Position numbers and translations under genes: made by a program. Source: Uloborus plumipes (Eukaryota; Arthropoda; Arachnida; Araneae; Uloboridae). Taken from it: a stretch of DNA of 64,000 bases. The notes beneath the pieces are model-generated. The model saw only the letters and a list, made by a program, of their open reading frames with translations, did not search any database and was not told the origin of the DNA. Positions within the stretch are counted from its first letter, which is position 1; every line of letters starts with the position of its first letter. Positions 34,101 to 46,177 of this stretch are shown in pieces. The stretch covers positions 1 to 64,000 of the forward strand of contig JAXGGA010001160.1 in the NCBI GenBank assembly GCA_038373865.1, in the 5' to 3' direction.

Positions 34101-36957
34101 ATGTATCTTTTAATGCTAAAAGGTAACATTTGCACAGTAAAATTTTTTTTCTTAATTTACATGAAATCGATATTTAATTACAGTAATGAAGAAATTTTTT
34201 ATTTGATATTCTTGTAAAATGTTGATATTTCTTTATGGGGAGGGAGTAGAACAGTTGAATACTATTTTTAAAACTTCAAGGCTTTCGGCAACAAAAAAAT
34301 GAGGAGTGGAAATGAAAACAAACATTCGAAACCTTTTTATGAGTTTTTCTTAATGCCGACTGAAAATAAATGATCTTTTTTATTGCTTCACGTAGAGATT
34401 GTTTCTGCCAAACGGTTTTTCATTTCCCCCAAGAGACCGCTGGATTTTATAAACTGACCCAGATTCTCGCACTCTCAAACTGCTGCATGAGAATTGTGAG
34501 TAATATATTTCCCGCAGGTTATGTTTCCTACTAAATCATTCTTACCCCTATTTTCGTATTTATATCAAAATTGGAAAAGTTTTAAAGCATAAATCGTCGA
34601 TTATTTCCATTTAAAATGACGTGACGCATTAAAAATTATGCATATTTTTCAACTGTTACTATTAAAAATAATTCCGTGATGTTTTCTAGAATTTCTTTTA
34701 AGACATTAAATATATATTGCTTTTCTCCCTTGTTTCACTTAGTTATTACAAATATTACGCATTATAACTCCGCATTTTAATTTAAATAATCACAATCATA
34801 TATTTACTAAATTCTTCTGTACTCCAACAGCGTATATTTTAAAATAATAGAGCTATTATAGCTATTAGTCAGTAAAAGAAAAAACTAAAAGTAAGTTCTA
34901 AATTACAAATTAGGTTTTGAAAATAAAATATTGAGACGATGGAAAAGGAAAATCTTTTACTTATTTTGATTAATAAATAAATATTTTGAATCAAAGTAAC
35001 ATTTTAATTAAGTAATGAGTCCGAAAATTTAATTTCTATTTCTAAAAAACTTTTTTTTCAACCATACAAGCTATATAAATTAGTTGCGCAAGTTTTTAGG
35101 ACACGAAGAAAAAGGACCCGAAAAAATTACCATTTGACAAGAAATAAATGAGTAGCTCTTTGATGGAAAAAGAGCATAAAAATAAGAAAATTTAAAAAAC
35201 CCTTTTAAAAAAATTAATATCCTATAATCATAATCTATGATAAAATTTTAATTCACTTACCACAAAACTTATAAATTATATTTACTTAGTTGAATCAATC
35301 GAAAAGCTTCCTCTAATCATGGGTTAAATACAAGACTTAAAAAAATCAATTACAAAACAAAAACATTGAGTAATTAGATAAATTATGCAATGTTACTAAT
35401 TGAAAATAGTATTGGGATTTTTATGAAGAATAATGAATTGTGTTCGCTTTCAAACTGCAAAAAAAAAGTTAATTCAAATTACAATGTCGATAATTTTAAA
35501 TCAGTTATTATATTTTAGTTTGACTCTAAGTAATGATGTTTTCGAATGATGTAATGGCGTGTGATTATTTCAAAACGAAGTTATTTAAATACATCACATT
35601 AATATACATAACTAGATCTATACAAATATTTAAAAGGGCTGTCAGGAAGTGTTATCACTGATAGTATTATAGAGATGCATACGTAAATTCAAGGCTTAAA
35701 AGAAATATCAGGCACTTCCTTTCATTTTAAGTAGTAAAATTAAATACAGTACGTGGTTGTAATCCTAAGAAGAAGGTGAGAATTAATATAAAATAATATC
35801 ACTATCGTTAATTCTATCAAAATGGTTTTTAAAAATTTTAAACATTAAAGGCAAGCTTGAAGGCAATCATAGTAGAAAATGCTTACAGCTTTTAACGTAT
35901 TTAATTGATTAAAAACATTAATCGAAAAAATATTAATTAATGAAATTTTTCTGAAAAAATATTCCTATGTGTTCAATCGTATGTTTACAAACATCCGTTT
36001 GCTCCAATGTTGGTTTTAAGAAAATATAATTATTTTTCTGTAAATGTGGCGCTATATATACGGCTAACTATTTATCTCTAAACATCCCTTGCTAAACTAA
36101 CCACAACCTTAATTCATTGCAAAACGTTACAACTTCGCTGATGTCCGATTCAAAATTCAAAGTGACTTATGAAAAATTAAACCACTGAGCTAGAATTGCG
36201 ATCCAATTATCACTCACGATCGTCACCAAGCGAAAAACACGAAACAACAACCACTTGTTTCACAACACACATTATGTCACCGTGTCCTTTCGCAAAACTT
36301 ATCCAAACGTCCGCTTAGGAGCATACAAATGCAGCGGGATAGGTACTCCAACCCATGGTAAACACACCAACACAGGTTCCCCTCTCCGAGACCAACTTCG
36401 AACTGCGCTAGGAGGCTGGCTGCATCCTTTTCTGCCAGATCCCGGTAGGCGGCGCTGCTTTCACTTTTTAAAAAATAGAATCCTTTTCTTTGGTGGTGTA
36501 ATTCCATTTTTCATGGCTTTCAACTGCAACAGGGCCGACTTTTCACCCACCGATCTCGATATTCTGCCACCTTTTTTTTTTTCATCCTTTTTCTGTAAAA
36601 TACTTCGATAGATTCTTTCTTTATTCTCATCCACGAAGGGATCTGACAAATCCGTAGGGTACCGTGAACTGATCATTGACAGCAATAAATTTTTAAACGT
36701 GTCGAAAACAGATATAAAATTTAATCCATTTGAAAAATGAAAAGGTAGACAGCGGAAAATTCTTTGAAAAGAGCTCCTGTCATTATTTTGAAGAGAAAGC
36801 TGGATTACGAGCAAAAAACGCATTAAATGTTTTGTACTAAACTTATATTTTCATTTTTATCCATTAAACTTGAAATAAATATGATAAATGTCCACAGGGG
36901 GGGGGGGAGAGTAAAAATACCAGCGTATAAAACAGTTTCTTTCTTTTTATTATTATA
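31182..36957. other. Unassigned sequence with several GC-elevated blocks
   Basis: No gene found. A hAT-like end may lie at about 31340-31395 (GGGGCCCGATTCTGAC read from the right). GC-elevated, non-coding blocks lie at about 31430-31760, 32760-33080 and 36200-36470. A poly-T of about 20 is at 32642-32660. ORF 36255-36611 (118 residues) lies on one such block and has no domain. Confidence 0.4.
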
Positions 36958-37644
36958 CAGTGGACAATCGCGAATTGTTTTTTTTTTTTTTTTTTTTATT
37001 CGCCCTTAATATCCTACTCGTTTGTTCTTCTTTGTAAATAATGCATTTCTTTTCACGCTTTGGTCGAAATAAAGTTGGTGTCAAATAAAAAATAAGTGTA
37101 CAATCAGAGTGTGAAAAATTCCTCGTGAATGCTAGATGGGAAATTACTCGGCAATTTGGAACTTGAAAATCATGAAAATTCGCCCCGAAAGTAGCTGAAA
37201 AAACGTAATAAGTCCTCCAAAAGGTAAACTGGGTCGTCAAGAGGAAATCCACTTTATTCAACTTATAATGAGAATATTTGTAATCAATAAATTTTGCATA
37301 CGTTAGTCTTTCTTAGAATACAATAAACTAATTAATTTTAACAACAAACAAAAATAAACAAAACCAAGGGCTGCTATTAAAGAAATTATTGATGAAATAA
37401 AAATATACAGTAATTTTTAAAGTAAATGCTGTAGACTATAAAGATTAGTTTGCTCCTACCAAATCATAAAAAAATAAAAATTTGAGATTTTTAAAGTGAA
37501 TAAAAAAATAATAAAAAAGTAAACTGAAATTAGTTTAGAATTACAACTTTTTGAAACATAAAGAGCTTTTTTGAAACACATTTAACCCTAAATACAATTC
37601 TTGATTGTGAACATTTTTATTTGACCTTGTCAAATAAAAAATCC
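36958..37644. other. Solitary pogo-like end and unassigned sequence
   Basis: CAGTGGACAATCGCGAATT at 36958, preceded by TA, has the form of a pogo/Tigger left end, but no matching right end was found. A poly-T run follows (36978-36999). The rest is AT-rich and unassigned. Confidence 0.35.
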
Positions 37645-37815
37645 CAGTCAAACCTTGTTAATTCAAACACTTAAAACGAATTACTGCTAAAACGAACTAC
37701 ATTTCTGATTCCCGCCTTATGTTTTGTAGTGTATTGTTCTTCGGATAAAACAAACTATGGTCAAGATGAACTGATTTAAGAAGTTCAGCGAAGTTCGTTT
37801 TAACGAGCTTTAACT
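37645..37815. mobile_element. pogo-like MITE
   Basis: The ends are CAGTCAAACCTTGTTAATTC and, from the right, CAGTTAAAGCTCGTTAAAACGAA. The TA target is present on the right (37816-37817) and mutated to CC on the left. The 171 bp interior has words such as AAAACGAA repeated in both orientations. Non-coding. Confidence 0.65.
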
Positions 37816-37817
37816 GT

Positions 37818-38480
37818 ATTAATTCTTTTAAAAAAAATTCTTCGTCAGTTAGTTGCTAAAACTTTCAATTAATTTGGCAGTATTGTTGTTACTCATGGGA
37901 TACCTTTTTTAAATAACAACAACAGAGTATTACTAGTAACAGCATTATGTTTAAGTATTTAACTTCACTCGGTTGTTACTGCTGATGGGTACAGTTGGTG
38001 TCTCTCATACACGAATGCAAAATCAAGTCAAAAATAAAAAACTTGCAAAAGCGCAAATATAATTAAAGCAAAAATAAGTAAAATATCTTAACAGCAAAAT
38101 GAAAAGCCTTGAAAAGTGAAAACTCCTGAAAACCGAGAGTAATAATTAAGGAACAATGAATGTCTTAAGCTTAATTTCTCATAGCTAAGGAGCAAGAACT
38201 CAAGAAAAATCTCGAACTTTCCAGGAATGAAAGGAAGATGGCTGGAGAAGAGATAATGTCTACGATTTTATTTGTAACATTTGACATTTTGTACTTAAAA
38301 AGCATCAAAACATACAAATATATTGTTTAAAAATCTCAAATTGCTCCATGCCCCCCCCCCCCCCCGCACACACACATCGCAATACTATTTTGTAATTGTA
38401 GACATCAAACCCTTTAAACTTTTTTATTTTTTGTATCCGTGTTCTAAAAACAATGACAAAATACCATTTGCTGCCAATAT
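37818..38480. other. Unassigned AT-rich sequence with a C-run
   Basis: A run of about 15 C followed by (CA)n lies at 38351-38376. No gene recognised. Confidence 0.5.
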
Positions 38481-38760
38481 ATTCTCAATCCTAGTGCCTA
38501 AATACGCCACCTTACGGTGATTTAATGAATTAGCTAAAGAGTTGAAACATTTCAATTTTACGCGGAGTAAACAGATGTCTTAGGGCCATGCTCCACATCA
38601 GCGTAAAACGCGACCGAAACTGAAGTCAGAAACCGAAAATCCGGGTACTTTCCATAGGAACACCATTGAATCCATTTTACGCTTCTGCCTAATTTTTATA
38701 ATAATTCTCAATCCTAGTGCTAAACATTTCAATTTTACGCGGAGTAAACAGATGTCTTAC
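38481..38760. repeat. Direct duplication around a GC-elevated insert
   Basis: TTCTCAATCCTAGTGC and AAACATTTCAATTTTACGC...AGATGTCTTA occur as a pair in 38481-38581 and again in 38702-38760. The first copy has about 45 extra bases between them. Between the two copies lies a different, GC-elevated segment (38582-38700) of unknown origin that may be an insertion. Confidence 0.65.
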
Positions 38761-41700
38761 TGGACAGCTTATATCCGGCGTAAGATTTCACATTGGTTTT
38801 ACTTCTTATAGCATCCATTTTATTACTGTTTATCTGTAGTTATTTGAACAGTGAATAGTTATAAAATAGTATAATAAATTTTGGCAGACGATAAACTAAA
38901 AAATGCATTAGCAGAATACTTAATTCTGTTATTAGTTTTCTAAAAATAAAATTAATTTCAACCTACAGACGATAGTTTGCCTAATGTATTATAAAGTTGT
39001 TAAAACATTCTATTTATACGTATTCTTTATTCACCATGTTTCCTCTTAAAGCTAGTTGTTATTAAACGAAACTATTTGCAAATATTCCTGCGAGAAGCTC
39101 ATAGAAGATTAACAAAAATATTCCTCTCTCCCCAACAGATGGCCGGAAGGAGAGCTACATTCCAACAATGCTGACCACGGAAAGAGATTATGAGCGACAG
39201 AAAAGAAGGCACAGACGATAATGGAAATGGCGAGGAAAGTAGACACGAAACGCGGACAGTTTTGTCAAAAGAAAAGATGAAAAGAGCTCCCTCGTGCCAT
39301 TTTTTTCTTCTTCTTCCTCAAACGCAGAGAGAGTCTCTTCTGGCGAAAGGAGCGAGGGATGGGAGAGGAAGGATTTTCAGATTTCGTCCCCCTCCGAGCC
39401 AATATGCCAAAGTTCTTAAGCCAGCGTGATAAATTGTGTAATAATCACGTCATATGCATTCTTTTTGCGTAATTTGTATAATAAGTTAACTGTCTTGGCG
39501 GGATATTGCTTGGCTAAAATGAATAATCTATGTAAGAGAAGCGCAAATTGTTTTAAAATTATAGCAAATAAAGTAATTTTAAGGCTGCACTAGAGTCCCC
39601 TTAGTCAGTGCTGTTGTGATTCGAACACACAACAGCGAAGTCGTGGTTATTTGCTTAGGTTGCAAAAAACTTTAAATATTTTTTTAAAGGACTGTTTTAA
39701 GTTATTAGATAGCAACTGCCAAAAATACTATATACCCTCTTTCATGTAAAAGAAAAACTAAAATGCTTAACAAACATGAAGACGATGGCAAATTCACTTT
39801 TTCAAACTGCTATGTAATGTCTAAGTTTCTAAAAATTTAATGATTTGCAATAGAAAATTTTCAAGACTAAGCAATTTTGTTTTCAATCTTTAGTTAAAAG
39901 GAAAGATATTGCAGAATGAAATCCCACACACAAAAAAAAAAGTTCTTTCCAATGTACAATATACAAAATACAATGCTTTACGAGGCAACTTGATTTATTC
40001 TGCTTAAAATTAGCTGATATAGAATAGATTGTAACTGCTTGCCATTTATTCAATAAGAAACAGACTGCTTTACTTTTAATCATCATCGACTAAAAAATTC
40101 ATCGAAAACATTAGTAATAAAAATAAGAGCTTTAATACCTAATGAACTTGAGTAAATGTATTCATTTTCAGTTCTCATTTTGGGCGAAAAAATTAAATTA
40201 TTCAAGTTTCTACAACTCGTAATTTTATTGAGATTTTTCATTTCATTTAACAATATTTTTCGAATGATTAATGAACGAACAGGTTATGTCAATTAAAAAA
40301 AAAATATTTTTTTTATATCATTTTTACTTTATACCTTAGAACCGAATATGATACAAATATATTCGGAATTTTAGGGTTTTACTCGGCTTGTTAATGCAAA
40401 ATTTTTAGTTTTAACGTGATGAGTTTCATAATTAGGCATTTTGAGCTTCTTCCTGTGTAACACCAAATATTATTTAACAGCACAAAAAATATACTGAAAT
40501 GAAGAAATTTTCAAATTCTATCTCGTGTTGACTTCATGTTTTGAGTTATTTTATTCCGATGAAACTTTTTGGAAGAAAATCCGTTCTTTAATTCAGAATT
40601 TATATGAGCTTCAAATTTCCTCTAGGTGTCAATATTTCTATAATTAATTTTGTAAATGTTCAATTTTAAACTATAAAAACTGTTATATTTAAAAAAATAG
40701 TTTAAAAAAATGAAATTACCTGACGAAACATGGAAACAATCATAATAGTTATTATAATAATAAGCAAATAAATAAAAATAAATAAAATAAAATAAAAATA
40801 TTTCGAAACTAACTGCTCTCTCAAAAAATATTCGTACAGACCTAAATTTCCCTACCTCTAAAGGCTTCTTTGGAAAAAAAATTCTGTTAACTGTTACTGT
40901 TGTTGTTATAAGGTCTTTTGAATAATTTTAGTTTTTTCGATTTTTGCACTAGTACATAAAGAGTATGTGTTCCAGCATTTATTTGTCATTAATTTCAATG
41001 TATATTATTAAACTTCCACGAAAACGTTAACTACACATAGTCAATATTTTAAAAACATTAATCTAAAAAGTAATGAATAAATAAGAAAAATAACGTTCAT
41101 ATTTTTTTAGCGGGAATTGTTTTTATAGATAAATCGATCTGTCCAGTTTTTGCGCAAAGAAAGCACACGTCCATCCATGTACTTAATACTAGATCGAACT
41201 ACCACAGAACAAATAAAACTAAGTAAGTGCATTTCTCCGATAGAATATAGCTTAAAACATGGATGCAACGTAATGGCTGCATCGCTTCAACGACGAGAGA
41301 AAGTAACTTCTACGTTATTAACAACGCATCATGGTAACAACCAACACAATAATCGAAAATGAAGGGGGAGCATTATCTGTAAAGTCGTTTTCATTACATC
41401 GTGATACTAGTAGTGGAGAAAACAACTTTCAGTAAATAACGCGTCAGTGTTTCAGAAGTGAAAAATTAACTTCAAGTACAAATGTTCCCAAAATCGTTTC
41501 TGCTATAAATAAAACGATAAGATAAAAAAGTATTCACTGACATATTTTTTATCTATATTCATGTTAGAGTTCAGAACAAAAAAATATTTAGTAACGAAAT
41601 AAATTAAAAAAAATATTTTTAAATTATTTCGTGGGATTATTTTATTTCAACCGTGCAAATAAAGCAACACAATTTTTCAAACGGAATTTGATGGATTGAT

Positions 41701-42227
41701 TGCTCAAAAATGTTGTAGCCATGTTAGAAACGATACCAATTGTTTATGTTACAATATAGCCACACACGCACTTAAGCACATAATGAGCCATCAAATGTTG
41801 TATATATATTTAATATTAGTATAAAATACCTCGTGTATTTACATTATATGTGCGTAGGTATATACACTTGATAAACTATATTATTTTGTATAACTGTACA
41901 CTCGTAAACTACCAAGTTGCTAAAAATCTTGAAATGGGCTTCAGAATTTTTCTGTTAATATTTTAACAATACGTAATTCAAATACGTGTTTACAATTCCC
42001 TACATTTAAAACTTTCCAAATAAAAATACTTTAAAAATCTAAGGATATAGAAAACGTTAATAAACAGCCAATACAAATGCGTGAATTGATTGACTCAATC
42101 TCTATTTACAGTAGGTAGAAATAATGAAGCACACACAAAATAATAAAAATAATAAATAAATAAAAAATACATATAAATTTTTAAAAAAGTGTAATAGTTT
42201 TGTACGAAAACACCAAATATTTACAAT
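38761..42227. other. Unassigned AT-rich sequence
   Basis: A GC-elevated purine-rich block lies at about 39130-39430 with a frame of 79 residues and no domain. At 39600-39640, GCTGTTGTG...CACAACAGC (read on -) encloses TTCGAAT, a tRNA T-arm-like hairpin, probably a SINE scrap. A-rich simple repeats lie near 40760-40800 and 42145-42165. Confidence 0.45.
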
Positions 42228-42262
42228 CTTAAGAAGATCTGCTGCGCCAAGCAGATCTTAAG
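42228..42262. other. Stem-loop
   Basis: CTTAAGAAGATCTGCT and AGCAGATCTTAAG are inverse copies with one unpaired base around a six-base loop. It lies in unique AT-rich sequence; its role is unknown. Confidence 0.7.
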
Positions 42263-42865
42263 CAGTATACTAAAATATACAAACCAGGAAAATTGATTTC
42301 ATCATCTGTTTCAGCTTTCCCGCGCTGCTTTCCTTTTAATGATCTTTTTGGCACTATTTGTATGTATTTTGTTTTACCTACTGCTGAAAACAAACTAGTA
42401 AATGAAATTTCTGTAATTTTTCAATGTCTCTTATGTCTTCCATTTTCCAAGATCATAAAATGGTGTGATTAAAAAATAGTCTTAACGTCAATAATTTCTG
42501 ACTGCCACAAAAAAAATGTTTATACCTCTTTCAAAAAATACTTCATTATAAACTTATTGCATCATAACAGAACAAAAAGTACTTCATTAATATCCACCTC
42601 AATGACTGTATGCAATAAATACTCTTATAAGGTCATTTGGAGGATTAAAATATTTTTATTGAATTGAAAATTTCTGTTTTTATTCCTAAAGATTTTTATC
42701 TTTTTTCCCTTCCAAAAAGGAAGTTTTTTGCGTAAGAAAAATAATTTCTTTGATGTTTCAATTTTCTTAATTAGGGACGCAAAAAAAGCAGATTCATTTC
42801 AGTAATTAGGGCATATCAATAAAGCTATTTTGGGATCAAAAACAACGGTATTAAATCGTATGATA
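42263..42865. other. Unassigned AT-rich sequence
   Basis: No gene, repeat or structure recognised. Confidence 0.5.
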
Positions 42866-43415
42866 CAGTGAACTCTCCCTTCTACACCGCCTCACGTATG
42901 CGCCTTTTTCACTCATACGACGATTTTGAATGGTCCCAACACATTCCATAGCAAAATAATAATAGTATCATTCGTTTATGCATCGTTCTAAAGACAAATA
43001 ATTCACTTATGAGCCGAATTTTCTGTAAAATGTAAATAAAAATTCTTTAAAAAATAAGCATTTCCCTTCACTTTCCTCTTTAATCATTCGCCTTTATTAC
43101 TCACGGAAGGCATTTTTTTCTGCATGAACTAGAGTTAGGAGAGAGACAATTATCTATTATGGATCGTTTGAAAGGGAACAGTTTGTAATTAGGTATGCTA
43201 CAATTTTTGTTTTCTCTTAATCATTGTAGTTACGTTACAGAAATTGCCAAACCGTAGTAATATGTCCCTTTCTGTAGACACATTCTTATTCATTCTCTCA
43301 TAAGAACCTATGTTGCGTTTTGGTCCTCTAAAAAGTCTTGTTCACTTATACGTCTCTCACTTATGCGCCTTTTTCTGTTGGTTTCTTGGGCCGGCGCATA
43401 ACTGAGAGTTCACTG
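42866..43415. mobile_element. pogo-like MITE, TA target duplication
   Basis: The 550 bp element between TA dinucleotides (42864-42865, 43416-43417) has identical first 12 bases CAGTGAACTCTC at both ends. Subterminal ATGCGCCTTTTTC words recur at 42899 and 43365. Non-coding; open frames inside are short. Confidence 0.8.
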
Positions 43416-43569
43416 TATCTTCTTTTGATACATTCATTGGTTTTATGCATAAGAAATTGTAGGGAACAAATTTATTCAGCTGCAAGAAAACCTCAAACAT
43501 TTGATGAAGCAGTATTTAACTGTGATGTATATCCATTTTAAATGCAACATTTGTCCAAAGGCTCAAGTA

Positions 43570-44328
43570 CAATGGAACCTCGGTAACTCGACACCCCAAG
43601 GGACCACGAAAATATATCAAGTTAAGCGGGTGTCAACTTACTGGGTTTTCCTAATTTCAGCTATTTTAGGGTTTTCTGTATTGTTTATTTATTGGTACTT
43701 ACCATCTAAGTTAAAAAAATGATTTCAGTAAATGATTTTTCCTTTCTGTCATTCTTTCTCTTCTTTTCTTTCTTTTCTTTGTTTTCTTTGAAAAGAGTAT
43801 AACAGAATGAATAGAACAGTTTTGAATAAATTATTAGGAATAAATCCATATTTAAAAAAAAAGATACTTCCTTGTCAATCAGGGTCTATTAAAGAAAAAA
43901 GCCGTGCTTTCACTTGTTTAAAAAACACTTTTTTGCGCTGCACTGCTTCTCTTAGAGACTATCTTGGATACATTCCTCCAACCCATTATTAGCCCTGGGA
44001 CTGCACCAATAGTTCATAGTGTGGTGGCAGACTGTGGCTGATTCAGCTGGGTGTAAGGGGAAAATTCTTGAAAAATATTGTCCAGAAAGAAGTAATTGAC
44101 TAACTCTGAAACCGCAGAATTCTCAGAAATGATCAATATGAAAGAATATCGATTACAGAAAGTGGACTAAAATAGCAAGTAGATGTCGACTTATAGAGTT
44201 ACTGTAAATGTGTTTCGTTAGAGGTTTTCAACAATTGGAATTAACATTGGGTCAACCATTGGAAACATGAATGTCGACTTATCTAGGTAGTCTAGTTATC
44301 CACGTGCCGAGTTACCGGAGTTCCACTG
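43570..44328. mobile_element. pogo-like MITE, TA target duplication
   Basis: The 759 bp element between TA dinucleotides (43568-43569, 44329-44330) has ends CAATGGAACCTCGGTAACTC and, from the right, CAGTGGAACTCCGGTAACTC. GTCAACTTA / GTCGACTTA words recur in both subterminal regions. The short frames inside (to 73 residues) show no transposase motif. It is only about 150 bp from the preceding pogo-like element but has different ends. Confidence 0.85.
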
Positions 44329-44330
44329 TA

Positions 44331-45984
44331 TTATGAAAAAAAACCCTTTCGTGTTTTACTGGGATGCATTATAATTAAGAACGGGATGCACGAGGAAAGC
44401 TTTAGGATTAATCATACACCTTTTCACGATAAAATACATTTCTTTCAACTACAGGAAGGTCAATAGCTTTTACAAACTCAAAAAGGCTGGCTTGTAGTTA
44501 TTTTACGTGGCATTTATAGATATGTTGATTGATGTAATATTAAGAGTTTTACTATTGATTAATACTCAGCAAAAGTGTAGCAAGAAAATCCAGAGAAAGA
44601 CATTTAGAATAAGATTATGGGAAACTCTCGCACTAATATTGGGCACTTACATTGGCATTTATATTGGGACTAAAAATGCATGAACGCTAAAACGGATATT
44701 TCGTTGTACTGGCATTCGTAGTAATGTGATTTCATTGTATTACCTATTTACATAGAGCACAACATTATTTGGGAATTGCCTTAACAAGCATTTACAAGGT
44801 TGATTCATTCTGCAGCCTCTCGACTCAATCCGCAATCGTCCATCTAGCAGAAAGCCCATTCCCAGACCGCATAACCAACTCATTTGTTCCAACGTAACGC
44901 ATCTCGTGCAGAGGGGACAAGGGGGCAAACTGCTCGTGCAGAGGGGACACAAGCAGATCGTGCTAAAGACTTTGATCCATGGACCCCGCATTCGAAATGG
45001 GGGGTAGCGACGGCCCCATCGATAACGCTCGGATTGGATAGGAACAGAGGAAGGGCGAGATTCGAAACATTAGGCGCATATCAATAAGTGGCGTAGTGAT
45101 TTGTTAGCATTTGCGGACTGTTAACATCCCATGCAATGTGGATCTGAATATCTGGACCAGAGACGATTTCCCTCTAGCTGGGAGTAGTTTGGTATGCATT
45201 GGAAAATGATGGTATAAATACCACACCAAATGTCCATGGATTCGTGTGGGTTTTAGTTAATACAATATTAAAGATTTTATGTGGTGATGCAACCTATGAA
45301 ACTCACTCGCAAGGCAATAAAAGGACAGCTACCTCTTTTGCTATGAATGAATGATACGTAGATACATGTGTGTAGATTTAAACAAATTGCTGGCAAAGGT
45401 AAACCGAAAAAAAAAAGATTAGACTACGTACCAAAGTACGTACTTATAAAAAAATAATGAGAAGTAATTCCCTGCTAATGCATTTCGAAGCCAATGTTTT
45501 TCTTTTGTTTTTTCATTATTCCACTATTCTCCTTCAACATCATGTTTTCCAGAATGAATTCTAGGATTTTTTGACAAATTTAGAGATCTTTTTCTATTTC
45601 AGTTTGAGTTTTCTACTTTTTATTGCTTACAGAACCTTTTATTTTTAACACAAAACTTAATATTTTCATTCACATGGTTATATTTTTCTACTTTTCAGGA
45701 CTGACATTAGAGCACAAAACAAACCTATAACAGTCTGTTAATTTAACGCTCCTGATCCAACACTTATTTAAGAGCTTTTATCTTTTGCTTGATTGTTGTA
45801 ATTTTTGTTGATTGTTGTAAAATAATTTTCACAACAGTGAGAATTCTGCAACTCATGTGACTTGCAGAAATTTTGTAACAAAGCTGCTGAAAGCTGTTGA
45901 TGTACACACTTCACGGTATACAGTCTAGAGTATGATGTCTGCTGTGGCGACCGTCACGCAAAAGGGATCCTTTTGCAACAGTCA
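44331..45984. other. Unassigned sequence with a GC-rich ORF
   Basis: At 44884-45087 a + frame of 67 residues runs through GC-rich sequence that contains CTCGTGCAGAGGGGACA twice, about 30 bases apart. Its C-terminal half looks protein-like (WTPHSKWGVATAPSITLGLD) but I cannot assign it. It could be a transposon gene scrap. The remainder is AT-rich. Confidence 0.4.
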
Positions 45985-45992
45985 CCCCTTTA

Positions 45993-46169
45993 CAGGCCAG
46001 TCATTTAGGGAGGCAGGGAGGGGGGTCAACTGCCCCTCCCTGGCTTTGGGAAATCAATGTATTGGCATATAAGTGGGCGTGGTTTTTGCCACTTTTTGGT
46101 AAATTTTACATTGTGTATGCACCCTTTGCCCCCCCCCTCCCCCCGGAAAATTTCGAAACGACGTCGCTG
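45993..46169. mobile_element. hAT MITE of the four-copy family (copy 2), perfect 8 bp duplication
   Basis: CCCCTTTA stands at 45985-45992 and 46170-46177. The 177 bp element begins CAGGCCAGTCATTT, and from the right it reads CAGCGACGTCGTTTCG. The interior includes GGGAAATCAATGTATT and a C-run. It is in reverse orientation to the copies at 6780 and 57748. This copy fixes the family as hAT-like. Confidence 0.9.
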
Positions 46170-46177
46170 CCCCTTTA

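Noticed and set aside
36255..36611. 118-residue open frame with antisense frames of 76 and 120 residues
   Set aside because: Frames on both strands of a GC-elevated stretch and no domain; composition alone explains them.
39600..39640. tRNA T-arm-like hairpin around TTCGAAT
   Set aside because: Only the T-arm part is convincing; there is no cloverleaf or A box at the right distance.
45950..45990. GCAAAAGGGATCCTTTTGC palindrome as a regulatory operator
   Set aside because: Short, imperfect palindromes are common in this window and nothing nearby suggests a transcription unit.
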